64,000 nt of DNA from Rhodobacter ferrooxidans. GTDB lineage: Bacteria > Pseudomonadota > Alphaproteobacteria > Rhodobacterales > Rhodobacteraceae. Where the stretch lies: assembly GCF_000176015.1 (NCBI RefSeq), contig NZ_ACYY01000007.1, positions 100,991 to 164,990 of the forward strand, given 5' to 3'. Below are positions 61,370 to 64,000 of this stretch, piece after piece. Positions within the stretch are counted from its first letter, which is position 1. Every line of letters begins with the position of its first letter. A program made the position numbers and the translations under genes. The notes under the pieces are model-generated. The model had not been told where the DNA came from, ran no database searches, and was given only the letters and a program-made list of their open reading frames with translations.

Positions 61370-64000
61370 ATGATGCGATCGAACGCGCGGGTCACGGCGG
61401 TCCTTGGGCCGACCAATACCGGCAAGACCCATTACGCCATCGAGCGCATGCTGGGCCACCGCACCGGGGTGATCGGCCTGCCGTTGCGGCTGCTGGCGCG
61501 CGAGGTCTATGACAAGATCGTGGCCCTGCGCGGCCCGTCGGTGGTGGCGCTGGTCACCGGCGAGGAACGCATCGTGCCCGATCGCACCCAGTATTGGGTC
61601 TGCACCGTCGAGGCGATGCCGCTGGAGATCGGTGCCGATTTCGTCGCCATCGACGAGATCCAGCTTTGCGCCGACCCCGAACGTGGCCATGTCTTTACCG
61701 ACCGCCTGCTGCGGGCGCGCGGCCTGCTGGATACAATGTTTCTGGGCTCGGATTCGATGCGTCCGGCGATTGCGGCGCTGGTGCCGGGGGTGCAGTTTTC
61801 CCGGCGCGAGCGGTTTTCGACTTTGACGTGGAATGGTTCGAAAAAGATAAGCCGGATGCCCGCGCGCAGCGCCATCGTCGGGTTTTCGGTTGAAAATGTC
61901 TATGCCATCGCCGAATTGATCCGCCGCCAGAAGGGCGGTTGTGCGGTGGTGATGGGGGCGCTTTCCCCCCGCACCCGCAATGCGCAGGTGGAACTGTATC
62001 AGAATGGCGACGTCGATTATCTGGTGGCCACCGATGCCATCGGCATGGGGCTGAACCTTGATATCGGCCATGTCGCCTTTTCCGCCACCGCCAAGTTCGA
62101 TGGCCGCCGGATGCGGGCGCTGTTCCCGCACGAGCTGGGTCAGATCGCGGGAAGGGCCGGGCGCTATCTGGAGCCCGGCAGCTTTGGTGTCACCGGCGAG
62201 GCGCAGGTGCTGGACGACGAGGTGATCGAGGCGATCGAGAACCACCGCTTTGCCCCGGTGCGCAAGCTGAACTGGCGCAACGACGTGCTGGAGTTCGGCA
62301 CGGTGGCGCGGCTGATTGGCTCGCTGGAGGCCCCCACCGACAACGAATGGCTGAACCGCACCCGCGAATCCGACGATCTTGCGGCGTTGAAGGTGCTGTC
62401 GGACCTGCCCGACCTGCACGACCGCATCCGCAGCCCGCAAGCGGTGCGTCTGCTGTGGGATGTCTGCCGCATCCCGGATTTCCGCGGCATTTCGGGCGGC
62501 GAGCACACCAGTTTGCTCGCGCGAATCTTCGGCTTTCTGCAGGATGGACGGGTGCCGACCGACTGGTTGGCCAAGGCTGTGGCGCGGATCGACAAGACCG
62601 ATGGCGATATTGACGCGCTGTCCAAACGTCTGGCCTATATCCGCACCTGGACATATGTCGCACAGCGCAAAGGCTGGGTGGACGATGAAAGCCATTGGCG
62701 CGATGAAACGCGCGCTGTAGAAGACCGCTTGTCAGATGCGTTGCACGCACGGCTGACGCAAAGATTTGTCGACCGGCGCACCTCGGTTCTGATGCGGCGG
62801 TTGAAGCAGAAGGAGAGCCTTGTGGCCGAGGTCAATACGTTGGGTGAAGTGACGGTGGAAGGCGAATTCGTCGGCCGTCTGGAAGGGTTCCGCTTCCGTC
62901 AGGATGCGTCAGGCTCGCCAGACGAGGCGCGGGTGCTGCGGCAGGCCGCGGTGCAGGCGCTGCGCCCCGAGTTCCATCTGCGGGCGGACAAGTTCTACAA
63001 CGCCCCCGACACCGAGATGGATTTCACCGAGCAGGGCGGCCTGATGTGGGGCACCTATGCCGTCGGCAAGCTGGTGGCGGGGGCCGAGGTTACCCGGCCG
63101 CAGGTCGAGGCTTTCGTGGACGAAGATGCAGGCCAGGAGGTGCTGGAAAAGGTGCGCCGCCGCTTGCAGCATTTCATCGACCGCAAGGTGGCGGCGCTGT
63201 TCGAGCCGCTGCTGGCGCTGGGCCGCGACGAGACGCTGACCGGGCTGGCCCGCGGTTTTGCCTTCCGGCTGGGCGAGGGGCTTGGCGTTCTCAGCCGCGC
63301 CGAGGTGGCCGAGGATGTGAAGGCGCTGGACCAGGAGGCGCGCTCGGCCTTGCGCAAGCATGGCGTGCGGTTTGGCCAGTTCACCGTGTTCCTGCCGCTG
63401 CTCTTGAAGCCCGCGCCGACCCGGCTGCGGCTGGTGTTGTGGTCGCTGGCCAATGGTCTGGCCGAGTTTCCCGAAAGCCCGCCGCCCGGTCTGGTGACCA
63501 TCCCCAACCTGCCGGAAGTGCCGCGCAACCATTACACGCTGGCGGGCTATCACCCGGCCGGCAGCCGCGCCATCCGCATCGACATGCTGGAACGGCTGGC
63601 CGATTTGCTGCGCGCCAAGGACAGCCGGGCGGGGTTTGAAGCCACGCCCGAGATGCTGTCGATCACCGGCATGACGCTGGAGCAGTTCACCGATCTTATG
63701 GCCGGTCTGGGCTACAAGGGCGACAAGGGCGAGCGGCCCAAGGTCAAGGCCGAGGTGGTGGTGCCGGTGGTGGTGTCCACCGCGCCGATCCCCGAGGGGG
63801 AATCGGTGCTGGCGCCGCCTCCCGAAGCTTTGGCGCCGGAACCCGAAGCGCCCGCCGCCGAAGGCGAAGCGGAGGCTGCCGAGCCGCCGGTGGTCGAGAT
63901 GGAAACCTTCGTCACCTTCACCTGGGCCCCGCGCCCGCGTGGCGGCGAAGGCCGTGGCCCGCGCGCCCGGACCGAACTCCAACCGGCCGGCGAGCGCCGC
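61370..64000 (+). CDS. Suv3-like superfamily II RNA/DNA helicase, 3' end cut
   Basis: The frame starts at ATGATGCGATCG and runs off the window with 877 codons and no stop. It is the helicase common in alphaproteobacteria that resembles mitochondrial Suv3. Motif I GPTNTGKTHYA lies near residue 15, motif II DEIQLCAD near 92, motif VI region LGQIAGRAGRYL near 258 and a conserved middle block MGALSPRTRNAQVELYQNG near 200. The C-terminal part after 780 becomes Ala/Pro/Glu-rich and then Arg/Gly-rich (RPRGGEGRGPRAR), as in RNA-binding tails. The role is probably RNA turnover with a nuclease. The extreme C-terminus is missing here. Confidence 0.9.
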   Translation, partial: MMRSNARVTAVLGPTNTGKTHYAIERMLGHRTGVIGLPLRLLAREVYDKIVALRGPSVVALVTGEERIVPDRTQYWVCTVEAMPLEIGADFVAIDEIQLCADPERGHVFTDRLLRARGLLDTMFLGSDSMRPAIAALVPGVQFSRRERFSTLTWNGSKKISRMPARSAIVGFSVENVYAIAELIRRQKGGCAVVMGALSPRTRNAQVELYQNGDVDYLVATDAIGMGLNLDIGHVAFSATAKFDGRRMRALFPHELGQIAGRAGRYLEPGSFGVTGEAQVLDDEVIEAIENHRFAPVRKLNWRNDVLEFGTVARLIGSLEAPTDNEWLNRTRESDDLAALKVLSDLPDLHDRIRSPQAVRLLWDVCRIPDFRGISGGEHTSLLARIFGFLQDGRVPTDWLAKAVARIDKTDGDIDALSKRLAYIRTWTYVAQRKGWVDDESHWRDETRAVEDRLSDALHARLTQRFVDRRTSVLMRRLKQKESLVAEVNTLGEVTVEGEFVGRLEGFRFRQDASGSPDEARVLRQAAVQALRPEFHLRADKFYNAPDTEMDFTEQGGLMWGTYAVGKLVAGAEVTRPQVEAFVDEDAGQEVLEKVRRRLQHFIDRKVAALFEPLLALGRDETLTGLARGFAFRLGEGLGVLSRAEVAEDVKALDQEARSALRKHGVRFGQFTVFLPLLLKPAPTRLRLVLWSLANGLAEFPESPPPGLVTIPNLPEVPRNHYTLAGYHPAGSRAIRIDMLERLADLLRAKDSRAGFEATPEMLSITGMTLEQFTDLMAGLGYKGDKGERPKVKAEVVVPVVVSTAPIPEGESVLAPPPEALAPEPEAPAAEGEAEAAEPPVVEMETFVTFTWAPRPRGGEGRGPRARTELQPAGERR

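Overview
The window looks like chromosomal DNA of a Rhodobacterales (Rhodobacteraceae/Paracoccaceae) alphaproteobacterium. It is GC-rich, densely coding and mostly core genome. The assignment rests on a ferredoxin VI-like [2Fe-2S] protein, a Rhodobacter-type psd-pssA-pmtA phospholipid cluster, an RpoH-I-like sigma-32, several small conserved families (DUF1178, DUF2065, DUF2842, probable DUF6476 and DUF6524) and an alphaproteobacterial direct-repeat SOS box. I see no phage, insertion sequence, rRNA or CRISPR array. Two genes are cut by the window ends: an MttB-family methyltransferase at the left and a Suv3-like helicase at the right.

Layout. 1-5.4 kb: methyltransferase end, a small lipoprotein, then hom-glpX-recJ. 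5.4-8 kb: tRNA-Glu, a polysaccharide pyruvyl transferase, thiamine pyrophosphokinase. 8-16.3 kb: a large acidic protein of unknown function, purA, small membrane proteins, a membrane-anchored metallopeptidase, secG, pyrG. 16.5-19.5 kb: a GSCFA protein, a GT29-like glycosyltransferase and an orphan LuxR regulator. 19.5-28.6 kb: sdaA, a glutathione transferase, DUF2267, rpiA-gor, then hflK-hflC-DUF2065 and a Do-family protease. 28.6-32.1 kb is the least orderly stretch: gene remnants around an unknown secreted protein, a peptidoglycan-binding lipoprotein, an orphan OB-fold protein behind an SOS box, ferredoxin, DUF1178 and Nudix. 32.2-36.6 kb: glutathione peroxidase, HDAC-like deacetylase, waaA, amidase. 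36.6-44 kb: a polyamine-type ABC transporter between two amidases, and a hybrid histidine kinase. 44-49 kb: DUF6476/rluD, terC, an RTX-like protein, rpoH. 49.2-53.4 kb: psd-pssA-pmtA, an oxidoreductase and a B12-binding regulator-like protein. 53.4-64 kb: oligoendopeptidase F, the four-gene ATP-grasp/alpha-E/transglutaminase/Anbu operon, a lysophospholipase-like hydrolase with an SCP2 protein, a TPR protein and the helicase.

Genes that work together: psd, pssA and pmtA make phosphatidylethanolamine and methylate it towards phosphatidylcholine. HflK and HflC form the FtsH-modulating membrane complex. potABCD-like genes form one importer whose cargo may be processed by the flanking amidases. 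The Anbu operon pairs a proteasome-like peptidase with a predicted peptide ligase and a transglutaminase-like protease.

The most unusual signals are: a stand-alone protein matching the C-terminal OB fold of error-prone polymerase DnaE2, 17 bases behind a perfect GTTC-N7-GTTC LexA box; a TGTC-N10-GACA palindrome (the PpsR/CrtJ consensus) in front of a B12-binding protein; twin palindromes between DUF2267 and rpiA; and at least three families of dispersed intergenic hairpin or motif repeats. All functional statements are read from sequence motifs and family knowledge; no database search was run.
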